From DASUPK01 sp963815045 (lineage in GTDB: Bacteria > Actinomycetota > Thermoleophilia > Solirubrobacterales > 70-9), in NCBI GenBank assembly GCA_963815045.1, contig CAWFET010000002.1, positions 62,001-126,000 on the forward strand: DNA of 64,000 bases, given 5' to 3'. How positions within the stretch are numbered: position 1 is the first letter of the stretch; the number at the start of each line of letters is the position of its first letter. The notes under the pieces were generated by a model. The model was not told where the DNA came from and ran no database searches. It saw only the letters and a program-made list of their open reading frames with translations. The position numbers were made by a program, and so were the translations under genes. Shown here one piece after another: positions 27,143 through 34,236 of this stretch.

Positions 27143-27239
27143 CGGCCACCAGGCCGCTGCGCTCTGGAGCGGAGGGCGAAGCCCGTAGCGACTCATGCTG
27201 GGCGGCCGCTTGTGGCCGCGATCTGATGGCGAAGCCGTC
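27139..27239 (-). repeat. dispersed structured intergenic repeat, copy 1
   Basis: About 100 bp, inverted relative to copies 2 and 3. Shared blocks include CTAGCGGCCACCAGGCCGCT, GGGCGAAGCCCGTAGCGACT, GGCGGCCGCTTGTGGCCGCG and GGCGAAGCCGTC. Each copy can form several hairpins: AGCGGCC-TGGT-GGCCGCT, GGGC-TTC-GCCC and GCGGCC-acaagc-GGCCGC. Here its end provides the TAG stop of the sixth mce gene, and it lies between that gene and the SCP2 gene. It may work as a terminator or REP-like element. Confidence 0.85.
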
Positions 27240-27260
27240 CCGAGAATAGGATCGAGTGCC

Positions 27261-27680
27261 ATGCCCTACTTCAAGGACGCGCAGGAGGTCTACGACACGA
27301 TCGGCAAGCTCTTCGCTGGGATCGCCGAGGACCCCGAGCTCGGGCCGAAGTTCAGGAAGGCGAACACGATCCTCCAGTACGACTACCGCGAGCCCGATTC
27401 GACGATCACGCTGCGCCTCAAGGAGGACGGCCCGGCCGACGTCGACTTCGGCGAGACCGACATGGAGCCCGAGGTCGTGATGAGCATGGATGCCGACACC
27501 GCCCACCGCTTCTGGCTGGGGAAGGTGAACGTCACCACCGCGCTCGCGCGCGGCCAGATCAAGGCGAGCGGACCGGTCGCGAAGATCCTCAAGCTCGTTC
27601 CCCTGACCAAGCCTGTGTATCCGCGCTACCAGGCCCAGCTCGAGGCCGATGGGCGCGAGGACCTGGTCAACGTCGATTGA
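27261..27680 (+). CDS. SCP2 sterol-transfer domain protein
   Basis: A 139-residue stand-alone SCP2-like lipid-binding protein: FRKANTILQYDYREPDSTIT, VDFGETDMEPEVVMSMDADT and VTTALARGQIKASGPVAKIL follow the SCP2 fold order (helices, sheet, then a hydrophobic C-terminal helix). ATG 27261 has TAGGAT (27247-27252) 8 nt upstream, consistent with leaderless expression starting just beyond the intergenic repeat. It sits immediately downstream of the mce operon, suggesting it carries imported lipid or fatty acyl chains in the cytoplasm. The next gene overlaps it by TTGA. Confidence 0.85.
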   Translation: MPYFKDAQEVYDTIGKLFAGIAEDPELGPKFRKANTILQYDYREPDSTITLRLKEDGPADVDFGETDMEPEVVMSMDADTAHRFWLGKVNVTTALARGQIKASGPVAKILKLVPLTKPVYPRYQAQLEADGREDLVNVD

Positions 27681-28363
27681 GCGCGAAGGCCGACGCGGAG
27701 CAGTGGGCCGGGATCGTCTCCGGCCTGGCCTCGGAGCGAGGGCTCCGCTATGAGCCGATCGGCGGCATCAATCCCAAGGAGGGCCCCGTCGCCCTCTGCC
27801 CCGGAGGGACCAACCGCCTCACCGGCGAGCTCAGCGACGGCTTCTTCGGCTCGTCCTGCGACGCCGACGAGCACGAGGAGGGAGGCTTCCTCAGCAAGAC
27901 GGTGGTGCCGGGCGCCGCGATCGTCAAGGCTCACATGCCGGACCTGGCGACCGTGGTCCCTGTGTTCGACGTCGAGTCGATCGAGAAGACGGCCACTGAC
28001 ACCGTCGACCGGTTCTCCCGGAGGCGGGTCGAGTTCGAGAGCATCGACTTCAACAAGCGCTTCATCGCCACCGTGCCGAAGGACCACGACCCGGTCGCGC
28101 TGCGCGAGCTGTTCAGCCCCGGCTTCATCGACTGGATCACCCAGATCCCGGCGGAGGTCGACTTCGGGATCACCGAGCAGCAGCTCTTCTTCCACTGGCG
28201 CCTCCGTGGGCGGACCAAGGACGAGCTCAAGGAGTGCCTTCGGTCGGCGGGCGGCATCTTCGACCGTCTCCATCGCGAGATGGAGGAGAACAACCTCGAC
28301 ATCTACAAGCCGGGGCCCTGGAACGCCGGGCTCGAGCCCTTCCCGCCAAAGATCGGGTCCTAG
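27677..28363 (+). CDS. conserved-looking hypothetical protein (228 residues)
   Basis: Not confidently recognised. A soluble, acidic protein with two Cys in the first 65 residues (VALCPGG, GSSCDADEHEEGG). Its core stretch FNKRFIATVPKDHDPVALRELFSPGFIDWI resembles the comparison domain seen in actinobacterial DUF3137-like proteins, but only weakly. The start is TTG 27677 within a TTGA overlap of the SCP2 stop, so translation is coupled, and a shared role with lipid handling is possible. It overlaps the convergent split-barrel gene by 4 bp. Confidence 0.7.
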   Translation: MSAKADAEQWAGIVSGLASERGLRYEPIGGINPKEGPVALCPGGTNRLTGELSDGFFGSSCDADEHEEGGFLSKTVVPGAAIVKAHMPDLATVVPVFDVESIEKTATDTVDRFSRRRVEFESIDFNKRFIATVPKDHDPVALRELFSPGFIDWITQIPAEVDFGITEQQLFFHWRLRGRTKDELKECLRSAGGIFDRLHREMEENNLDIYKPGPWNAGLEPFPPKIGS

Positions 28364-29313
28364 CGCTCCTTGAGCCGCTTGCGGTAGGTCCGGTAGAAGC
28401 CGGGCCCCTTCTTGATGAAGTCCCGGAAGCGGTTGAAGCGGCCGGGCGGCAGCTCGAACCCCCCGACGATCCGGCGCGGAACCAGACGCCATCCGCCGTC
28501 GGATGGCTCGACGGTCCCCCGCACCTGCATGTTGCGCTGCCAGGTGAAGTCGGGCGAGTGCTGGTGCACCGTGAGGCAGGCCCGCCCCTCGAGCAGCGGC
28601 AGCCCGGCCGGCATCCCGTCGATCGAGATCGACTTCGACGGAGGGCTCGCCGTGAAGGGAACGCGAACCGAGATCGGGAACCCGTCCGGGCCGATCCAGC
28701 TGAGCACGCCGGTGTCGTGCTCAGAGAGGAAGTCCATGCGCTGATCCCAGGCGGGCGGAGCCTTCGGGAGCGTCCCGTGATCCGCCACGGGCTCCTCGGT
28801 GTGGCCCGAGCGGACCTCCTCCAGGTGCGCATCGTGGATCGCCGGCTCCTCCTCCAGGTCGCCCTCCGGCCAGACGAAGACCCGCTCCGGCCGAACCTTG
28901 ATGTAGAGGCGCGCGTAGTACCAGTTGAACATCGGGCGGATGGGCTTCGGCGGGTTCATCTTCTTGGTCGCCGGCAGCTTCACTCCCGATTCCCGGATGT
29001 AGCGCTCTGCGTTCGCCTTCAGGTCCGCGTCGTCGATCGTGGCCGTGCCCTGGACCAGCACCCCCAGGCCGCTGTCGATCCCCGACCCGGTCGGGTCCGA
29101 GAAGAGCAGCGAGACGCTCGGGTGGGCCCGGGCGTCGTCGGCCTTCTTCGGATAGCCGAGGCCTGTGGTCACATCGATCGTCGGGCCCCCCTCCTGGTAG
29201 TAGGGGGTGACCGGCCAGGTGATCGGCTGCATGGCTGCGTCGACCGTCGTGAGCTCGCAGGTGATGAAGCGCTCGAAGGCTTTCCGCGCCTCGGGCGGAA
29301 GTGTGCTCGTCAT
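28360..29313 (-). CDS. pyridoxamine 5'-phosphate oxidase-like (flavin split-barrel) protein
   Basis: A 317-residue protein with what look like two split-barrel halves. The N-terminal half has PEARKAFERFITCELTTVDA and YPKKADDARAHPSVSLLFSDP, typical of FMN/F420-binding PNPOx-like folds. The C-terminal half (MDFLSEHDTGVLSWIGPDGF, IRVPFTA, MQVRGTVEPSDGGW) repeats the pattern. Probable cofactor FMN, F420 or haem; substrate unknown. ATG 29313 follows AAGAAT-rich sequence with no Shine-Dalgarno. It converges with the hypothetical gene and overlaps it by 4 bp. Confidence 0.78.
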   Translation of the reverse strand: MTSTLPPEARKAFERFITCELTTVDAAMQPITWPVTPYYQEGGPTIDVTTGLGYPKKADDARAHPSVSLLFSDPTGSGIDSGLGVLVQGTATIDDADLKANAERYIRESGVKLPATKKMNPPKPIRPMFNWYYARLYIKVRPERVFVWPEGDLEEEPAIHDAHLEEVRSGHTEEPVADHGTLPKAPPAWDQRMDFLSEHDTGVLSWIGPDGFPISVRVPFTASPPSKSISIDGMPAGLPLLEGRACLTVHQHSPDFTWQRNMQVRGTVEPSDGGWRLVPRRIVGGFELPPGRFNRFRDFIKKGPGFYRTYRKRLKER

Positions 29314-29334
29314 TGCCCTGGATTCTTACGCGAA

Positions 29335-29409
29335 CTACGGGCCGAGCGGAACCTGGCTCGGATCGCAGTCGATCCTGCCGCCCTGGGTGAGCTGGTCGCT
29401 GGTCAGCCC
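29335..29409 (-). pseudogene. relic of the C terminus of a second MceA-like gene
   Basis: Read on the minus strand this encodes 24 residues and a TAG stop: GLTSDQLTQGG, then RIDCDPSQVPLGP. Eighteen of the 24 match the last 24 residues of the MCE protein ending at 18901, including both the Asp-Cys-Asp-Pro core and the final PLGP. Upstream (to about 29440) the frame loses all resemblance. It is the scar of a deleted or decayed mce gene, in the 156-bp gap between the split-barrel and small membrane-protein genes. Confidence 0.7.
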
Positions 29410-29469
29410 ACCTGCCCTGATACGGTCGCCGCGCCGACCTGGCCCTAGCGGAAGTGAGAGGTGGCGAGG

Positions 29470-29904
29470 ATGGATAGGTGGATGGACGCTTCTCCGCTGT
29501 TCCGGGAGCGACCGCGCTCGACTCAGGTCCTTCTCGCCCTGGTCGTCCCGACCGCGCTGGGGGCCGTGGCAGGAATCCTGCTCGGCGTGTCCGCCGCGGC
29601 GTACTGGGTGATCGGCGCGATTGCCTTCGTCGGCGGAATCCTCGCTGGCTTCGAGCACGCCGACGGCTGGGACGGTGCGGCCCGCGGCCTGGTCGGGGGC
29701 ACGCTCTACGGCACCGGGCTGCTGCTCGCCCATGCGATTGCCGGCACCGATGCGAAGGTCTCGCTGCCCGGCTTCGCGCCGGTCTTGGCGGTCTTCACGG
29801 CGATCATCGGAATTCTCCTCGGCGCCCTTGGAGGAAGGATCCGAGGCAGCGCGATGCGGCGCAGGGGGCTCGCGGCGCCCCCGACTCGCCGAAATCCCGC
29901 CTAG
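29470..29904 (+). CDS. small integral membrane protein
   Basis: About 144 residues with four hydrophobic helices (from LLALVVPTALGAVAGILLGV to FTAIIGILLGALGGRI) separated by short polar loops (FEHADGWDGAARG), ending in a basic tail (MRRRGLAAPPTRRNP). No family recognised. Starts possible at GTG 29461, ATG 29470 or ATG 29482; 29470 is chosen because GAGAGGTGG lies about 5-9 nt upstream. It overlaps the convergent Nudix gene by 4 bp. Confidence 0.7.
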   Translation: MDRWMDASPLFRERPRSTQVLLALVVPTALGAVAGILLGVSAAAYWVIGAIAFVGGILAGFEHADGWDGAARGLVGGTLYGTGLLLAHAIAGTDAKVSLPGFAPVLAVFTAIIGILLGALGGRIRGSAMRRRGLAAPPTRRNPA

Positions 29905-30536
29905 GGCAGCTCGTCGGGCAGCACGATCCGCCGGTCGCCGCCCTCACCGACGACCTCGGGCTCGACGGCCTTCACCTCACGGCGCCGCGCAGCCTCGAGC
30001 GCCTCCTCGGCATTGGCGAAATCGACGAGCGACTCGAGGTGCTTGATGGTCGGAAAGACGAGTGGCAGCTCTCCGGCGTGGTGGCGGTCGAGGGCGTCCT
30101 GGGGCCCGAACCATCCGGCGTCGACCGTCTCGGAGCCGTCGGGCTGGGGCGGTGAGTGAGCGGGAGCCAGCGCCAGGTAGAAGCGCGTGTCGAAGCGGAT
30201 CGGGACCACCCTGGGTGTGATCCAGCGCGAATAGGCGACCATCTCCTCGGCCGGGACCTCGATGCCGGCCTCCTCCGAGAGCTCTCTCGCTGCGGCCACC
30301 CTGTGCGCCTCCTCACCGTTGCCGTCGGACTCATCGACCGCGCCGCCGGGGAAGACCCAGACGCCGGGCATGAAGCGGGCCTCGGGATTGCGCTGCACGA
30401 GCAGGATCTCGAGGCCTCGCTCGGCGTGCTTGCCACCCCGCCGCAGCAGGATCACGGTGGCCGCGGGCCTCGGCACGGCGGGTGCCTCGCCCTCGTCACG
30501 CAGGCGCCCTCCCCCCGCCTCGGGCAGCTCGCTCAA
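29901..30536 (-). CDS. Nudix hydrolase
   Basis: A 211-residue NUDIX pyrophosphohydrolase. The Nudix box is readable as GGAVDESDG...AAARELSEEAGI, preceded by VWVFPG and LLVQRNP. The box is slightly expanded, as in the NUDT19/NUDT7 (CoA-diphosphatase-like) branch, and the sequence after it (WITPRVVPIRFDTRFYLA) fits that branch too. CoA or acyl-CoA hydrolysis is therefore possible but not proven. The TTG start at 30536 follows GAGGGGAGA with good spacing. Confidence 0.88.
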   Translation of the reverse strand: MSELPEAGGGRLRDEGEAPAVPRPAATVILLRRGGKHAERGLEILLVQRNPEARFMPGVWVFPGGAVDESDGNGEEAHRVAAARELSEEAGIEVPAEEMVAYSRWITPRVVPIRFDTRFYLALAPAHSPPQPDGSETVDAGWFGPQDALDRHHAGELPLVFPTIKHLESLVDFANAEEALEAARRREVKAVEPEVVGEGGDRRIVLPDELP

Positions 30537-30595
30537 CGTTCTCCCCTCAGATCGACCTCCACCTCTCGCGAGCCTACTCGTTACATTCCCGGCCC

Positions 30596-30781
30596 ATGGC
30601 CGCGGAGACCACGACCAAGCAGCTCTTCATCTGCACCTCGTGCGGGTTCATCTACGACCCGGACGAGGGCGATCCCGATGGCGGCGTGCCGCCCGGGACC
30701 TCGTTCGACGACATCCCCGACGACTGGTTCTGCCCGGTCTGCGGGGCGCGGAAGTCGGACTTCGAGCCTTACGAGGAGTAG
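30596..30781 (+). CDS. rubredoxin
   Basis: A 61-residue one-iron electron carrier: CTSCGFIYDPDEGDPDGG followed by FCPVCGARKSDFEP gives the two CxxC pairs of the Fe(Cys)4 site and the conserved Tyr/Gly/Pro pattern. ATG 30596 has TACATT (30582-30587) 8 nt upstream, suggesting leaderless expression. Its stop abuts the bioA stop on the other strand. Possible partners are alkane- or P450-type oxygenases or oxygen-stress enzymes; none is adjacent. Confidence 0.93.
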   Translation: MAAETTTKQLFICTSCGFIYDPDEGDPDGGVPPGTSFDDIPDDWFCPVCGARKSDFEPYEE

Positions 30782-32116
30782 TCAGGCCGCTTCGAGCAAG
30801 GCCGCGTCCAGGCGGCCCTTGGCGCCGGTGTCGAGCTCGGCGACCGGGTAGGCCGCGCGGATCGACTCGGCGACGACCTGCACCAGTCGCCGCAGGTCGT
30901 GCTTGGAGATGGAGAGGGGCGGCATCAGGACGATCACGTCTCCCAATGGCCGCACCAGGACGCCCCGGCGCCGTGCCTCGAGAACGACGCGGTGACCGAG
31001 TCGCAGCTCCGGGTCGTGCTCGCCGAGGTCGATGCCGACCATCAGACCCCGCTGCCGGACCTCCTTCACCTCGCGCATGCGCTCCACCTGCGCCAGCCAG
31101 CCGGAGAGCAGGCGGATCTTCGGCTGGAGACGGACGAGGGTCCGCTCGCGCTTGAACAGCTCGAGCGAGGCGATCGCCGCCGCGCAGGCGAGCGGGTTGC
31201 CGGTGTAGGTGTGGCCGTGGAAGAAGGTCTTGTAGTCGGAGGTGGCGCCCAGGAAGGACTCGTAGATCCGCTCGGTCGCGAGGGTCGCGGCGAGCGGCAT
31301 GTAGCCGCCCGTCAGCCCCTTGGCGACGCAGAGCAGATCGGGCGAGACGCCCTCCTGCTCGCAGGCGAACATGGTTCCGGTGCGGCCGAAGCCGGTCGCG
31401 ACCTCGTCGCAGATCAGGAGCACGCCGTGGCGGTCGCAGAGGCGCCGCACTGCGCGCAGGTAACCGGGCGGGTGGGTCAGCATGCCCGCCGCGCCCTGAA
31501 CGAGCGGCTCGAGCACGACCGCCGCGACCTCCTCCTCGCGCATCGCCAGCAGCCGGGTGATGTCGTCGATGTCACCCGGCTTCGCATGGTGGACGTCGAA
31601 GAGGAGCGGGCCGAAGGTGGAATGGAAGAGGGGCATTCCGCCGACCGAGACCGACCCGATCGTGTCCCCGTGGTAGGCCTCCTCGAGGCAGATGAATGAT
31701 GTCTTCCGGACGTGCTGCCCGCCGCGGTGCTGCCAGTGCTGGAAGGCCATCTTGAGCGCGACCTCCACGGCGGTCGAGCCCGAGTCGGAATAGAAGACGC
31801 GGTTGAGGCCGGGGGGAGCGACCTCCACCAGGCGGCCGGCCAGCTCGGCGGCGCCGGGGTGCGAGAGGCCGAGCATCGTGGAATGGGCGACGTGGTCGAG
31901 TTGCTCCCGGACCGCATCGTCGATCGCCGGATGCCGGTGGCCGTGGACGTTGCACCAGAGGGAGGAGACGCCGTCCAGATACCGGCGGCCCTCGGAGTCG
32001 ATCAGCTCGGTCCCCTCCGCCGACGTGATCATCAACGGCTCCTCCGCCACCCAGTCGCGCTGCTGCGTGAACGGGTGCCAGACGTGATCGTGATCGAGCC
32101 GGGCAGCCTTTTCCAT
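30782..32116 (-). CDS. bioA: adenosylmethionine-8-amino-7-oxononanoate aminotransferase
   Basis: PLP-dependent biotin-pathway transaminase converting KAPA to DAPA with S-adenosylmethionine as amino donor; 444 residues. Visible landmarks are DHDHVWHPFTQQRDW at the N terminus, SDSGSTAVEVALKMAFQHW, CLEEAYHGDT, VLICDEVATGFGRTG and LCVAKGLTGGYMPLAAT with the PLP lysine. ATG 32116 is chosen because the protein then begins at the conserved N terminus. A TATGTT (minus, 32134-32129) overlaps the TATGAT -10 of the divergent transporter. It is separated from bioB-bioF-bioD by a transporter/regulator cassette. Confidence 0.95.
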   Translation of the reverse strand: MEKAARLDHDHVWHPFTQQRDWVAEEPLMITSAEGTELIDSEGRRYLDGVSSLWCNVHGHRHPAIDDAVREQLDHVAHSTMLGLSHPGAAELAGRLVEVAPPGLNRVFYSDSGSTAVEVALKMAFQHWQHRGGQHVRKTSFICLEEAYHGDTIGSVSVGGMPLFHSTFGPLLFDVHHAKPGDIDDITRLLAMREEEVAAVVLEPLVQGAAGMLTHPPGYLRAVRRLCDRHGVLLICDEVATGFGRTGTMFACEQEGVSPDLLCVAKGLTGGYMPLAATLATERIYESFLGATSDYKTFFHGHTYTGNPLACAAAIASLELFKRERTLVRLQPKIRLLSGWLAQVERMREVKEVRQRGLMVGIDLGEHDPELRLGHRVVLEARRRGVLVRPLGDVIVLMPPLSISKHDLRRLVQVVAESIRAAYPVAELDTGAKGRLDAALLEAA

Positions 32117-32128
32117 TCGCCGGAGGCC

Positions 32129-32138
32129 AACATATGAT
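32129..32138. promoter_or_regulatory. overlapping divergent -10 elements between bioA and the MFS gene
   Basis: AACATATGAT holds TATGAT on the plus strand (32133-32138, 9 nt before the MFS ATG) and TATGTT on the minus strand (32134-32129, 12 nt before the bioA ATG). The 31-bp gap leaves no room for two separate promoters, so transcription must diverge from this shared core. Confidence 0.55.
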
Positions 32139-32147
32139 CGGCGCCGG

Positions 32148-33623
32148 ATGGACTCCCGCTTCGGCATCACCGAGGACAACCGCAAGTGGTGGACCCTCGG
32201 CGCGATGTGCCTGTCGATGTTCATGATCATGCTCGACAGCACGGTGGTGAACGTGGCCCTGCCGTCGATCCAGAAGGATCTGCACACGACCGTCGACCAA
32301 CTCGAGTGGGTCGTGAACGGCTACACGCTGAGCTTCGCGGCGCTGCTCGTCACCGGCGGGCGCCTCGGCGACATCTTCGGGCGGCGGCTGATCTTCATGA
32401 TCGGCGTCTGCGTCTTCGCCATCTCGTCGGCCACCGCGGGGCTGGCCCAGGACCCGACCATGCTGGTCGTCTCTCGGATCGCGGAGGGGGTCGGCGGCGC
32501 CCTGATGATGCCCGCGACCCTCTCGATCATCACCGACGCCTTCCCGGTGGAGGAGCGAGGCAAGGCGATCGGAACCTGGGCAGGGATCTCCGGCCTCGCG
32601 CTCTCGTTCGGCCCGCTCGCCGGCGGCTTCCTCACCGAGGACGTGAGCTGGCGGGCGATCTTCTACATCAACCTGCCGATCGCGGTGCTCGCGCTCCTGG
32701 CCTCACTCTTCGCCGTGCGGGAGTCCCGCGACGAGAAGGCGGAGCGGAGCGTCGACTACCTCGGCGTCGTCCTGCTGGCGGTGGCGCTCACGTCATTCGT
32801 CCTGGCCCTGATCGAGGGCAACGATTGGGGCTGGGGCTCCGCCCGCATCATCGGGCTGCTCGCCATCGGCGTCGTCACGACCCCGATCTTCCTGTTCGTC
32901 GAGTCGCGTGTATCGGCGCCGATCATCGACTTCAACTTCTTCCGCTCCCGCAACTTCATCGGCGCCAACACGGTGGCGACGATCATCAGCTTCGCGATGA
33001 TGGGCAGCTTCTTCTTCCTGGCGATCTACCTCCAGGACCTGCTCCAGTTCTCCCCGCTCGCGACCGGCGTTCGCTTTCTGCCCACCACCATCGTGATCGT
33101 GATCGCCGCCCCGATCGCGGGCCGGGTGGCCGACCGGATCGGCTCCCGCTGGCCGATGGTCCTAGGGCTGGCGATCACCTCGGTGTCGCTCTTCCTCTTC
33201 GCGCAGATGGACGCCTCGACCGGCTACAGCGACCTGCTGCCCGCCTTCATCCTGCTCGGCCTCGGAATCGGCATGACCATGTCGCCGATGTCGACCGCGG
33301 CGATGAACGCGGTCGACGTCGACAAGGCCGGCGTCGCCTCCGGGACGCTCCAGATGTTCCGCATGATGGGCGGGACCATCGGAGTTGCCGCCACCGGCGC
33401 GATCTTCCAAGCCAAGCTGGGCGCCTTCAATCCCGCCCTGCTGGCACAGGGCGGGGTCGCCGAGGCAACCAAGTTCACCGATGCGCTCGGCGCGGCGATG
33501 GCGATGGGGGCGGCCGTGACGGCGGTCGGGGCGGTGATCGCGGCGGTCGTCATCCGTGGCAAGCCGAAGCACGAGCTCGCTGCCCACGGTGGGCCTGAGT
33601 TGCCGCGACCTGTCGCGCTCTAG
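32148..33623 (+). CDS. MFS transporter, DHA2 (EmrB/QacA) family, copy 1
   Basis: Proton-coupled drug/metabolite exporter of 491 residues with about 14 transmembrane helices. DHA2 features: LDSTVVNVALPSIQKDL in helix 1, GRLGDIFGRRLIF (motif A), and GPLAGGFLTEDVSWRAIFYINLPI (motif C and following). ATG 32148 is probably leaderless (TATGAT at -9). It is closely similar in every segment to the second transporter at 34233, with a MarR gene between them, so the pair arose by duplication. Substrate unknown; the position inside the biotin cluster may be accidental. Confidence 0.92.
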   Translation: MDSRFGITEDNRKWWTLGAMCLSMFMIMLDSTVVNVALPSIQKDLHTTVDQLEWVVNGYTLSFAALLVTGGRLGDIFGRRLIFMIGVCVFAISSATAGLAQDPTMLVVSRIAEGVGGALMMPATLSIITDAFPVEERGKAIGTWAGISGLALSFGPLAGGFLTEDVSWRAIFYINLPIAVLALLASLFAVRESRDEKAERSVDYLGVVLLAVALTSFVLALIEGNDWGWGSARIIGLLAIGVVTTPIFLFVESRVSAPIIDFNFFRSRNFIGANTVATIISFAMMGSFFFLAIYLQDLLQFSPLATGVRFLPTTIVIVIAAPIAGRVADRIGSRWPMVLGLAITSVSLFLFAQMDASTGYSDLLPAFILLGLGIGMTMSPMSTAAMNAVDVDKAGVASGTLQMFRMMGGTIGVAATGAIFQAKLGAFNPALLAQGGVAEATKFTDALGAAMAMGAAVTAVGAVIAAVVIRGKPKHELAAHGGPELPRPVAL

Positions 33624-33660
33624 CGATCGCCGACAAGGCAGGTAATTGGAATGAGGTTTC

Positions 33661-33715
33661 TGTGATCCAACTCACAGATCTTTGCGGTTTCGCAAAGGTT
33701 GCAAACGTGTAACCT
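33661..33715 (+). promoter_or_regulatory. stacked palindromes upstream of the MarR gene
   Basis: Three dyads in 55 bp: TGTGATCCAACTCACA (33661-33676, exact CRP-type TGTGA-N6-TCACA), TTTGCGgtttCGCAAA (33681-33696) and AGGTT-N10-AACCT (33696-33715). The last overlaps TAACCT (33710-33715), the likely -10, 8 nt before the GTG start of the MarR gene. The two proximal dyads are plausible MarR autoregulatory sites. The CRP-like site is exact but may be chance. Confidence 0.6.
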
Positions 33716-33723
33716 TTTCTTCA

Positions 33724-34236
33724 GTGGAAGCAGCGACGAGAGAACCGAAGACCGCACGGCCCGTTCGCGATGACCTGGCACTCAAGCTGAGTGCCCTCGT
33801 CGTTCGCTGCATGGGCCCCCGCGGCAACGAGGTCTTCAAGGTGATCGACGAGAGCGGCCTCACCTTCGCCCAGATGAAGGTGCTGGTCGAGCTCCAGGTA
33901 CCCGACGAGGAGTCCCGTACGGTCACCGCGATCTCCGAGGAGCTCGGCATCTCAGTGGCCTCCGCCAGCCGGGCCACCGACGGGCTGGTACGGAAGAAGC
34001 TCGCGACGCGGGTCGAGGACCCAGATGACCGCCGGGTCCGCCGGCTGACGCTCACCTCGAAGGGACGCAGCCTGGCCGACCGCATCATCTCCGCCCGCCT
34101 GGCGACCCTCCAGGACTTCACCGCCTCGCTCGAGTCCGGTGAGCGGAAAAAGCTTGAGTCGGCCCTCGACGCGCTCCTGGAGCGCCCCGAACTGGCCGAG
34201 ATCTACGCCAATCATGAGAGGAAGGTGGGGCGATGA
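33724..34236 (+). CDS. MarR family transcriptional regulator
   Basis: A 170-residue winged-helix regulator: SGLTFAQMKVLVELQVPDE, then VTAISEELGISVASASRATDGLVRK (recognition helix) and the wing VEDPDDRRVRRLTLTSKG, the MarR signature. GTG 33724 is preferred over an upstream in-frame start because TAACCT lies 8 nt before it and the upstream stretch overlaps the palindromes. It ends in ATGA overlap with the second MFS gene, so regulator and exporter are coupled. It probably represses the exporter until a ligand binds. Confidence 0.9.
   Translation: MEAATREPKTARPVRDDLALKLSALVVRCMGPRGNEVFKVIDESGLTFAQMKVLVELQVPDEESRTVTAISEELGISVASASRATDGLVRKKLATRVEDPDDRRVRRLTLTSKGRSLADRIISARLATLQDFTASLESGERKKLESALDALLERPELAEIYANHERKVGR

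Noticed and set aside
27195..27260. SCP2 gene start at 27195
   Set aside because: The extra residues again come from the repeat (copy 1); ATG 27261 is supported by TAGGAT 8 nt upstream.
28234..29448. 404-codon plus-strand frame
   Set aside because: Shadow of the flavin split-barrel gene on the other strand; Arg/His/Pro-rich with no motif.
30482..30595. Longer rubredoxin start
   Set aside because: The added residues are Arg/Ser/Pro-rich and unlike rubredoxin N termini; ATG 30596 matches family length and has TACATT 8 nt upstream.
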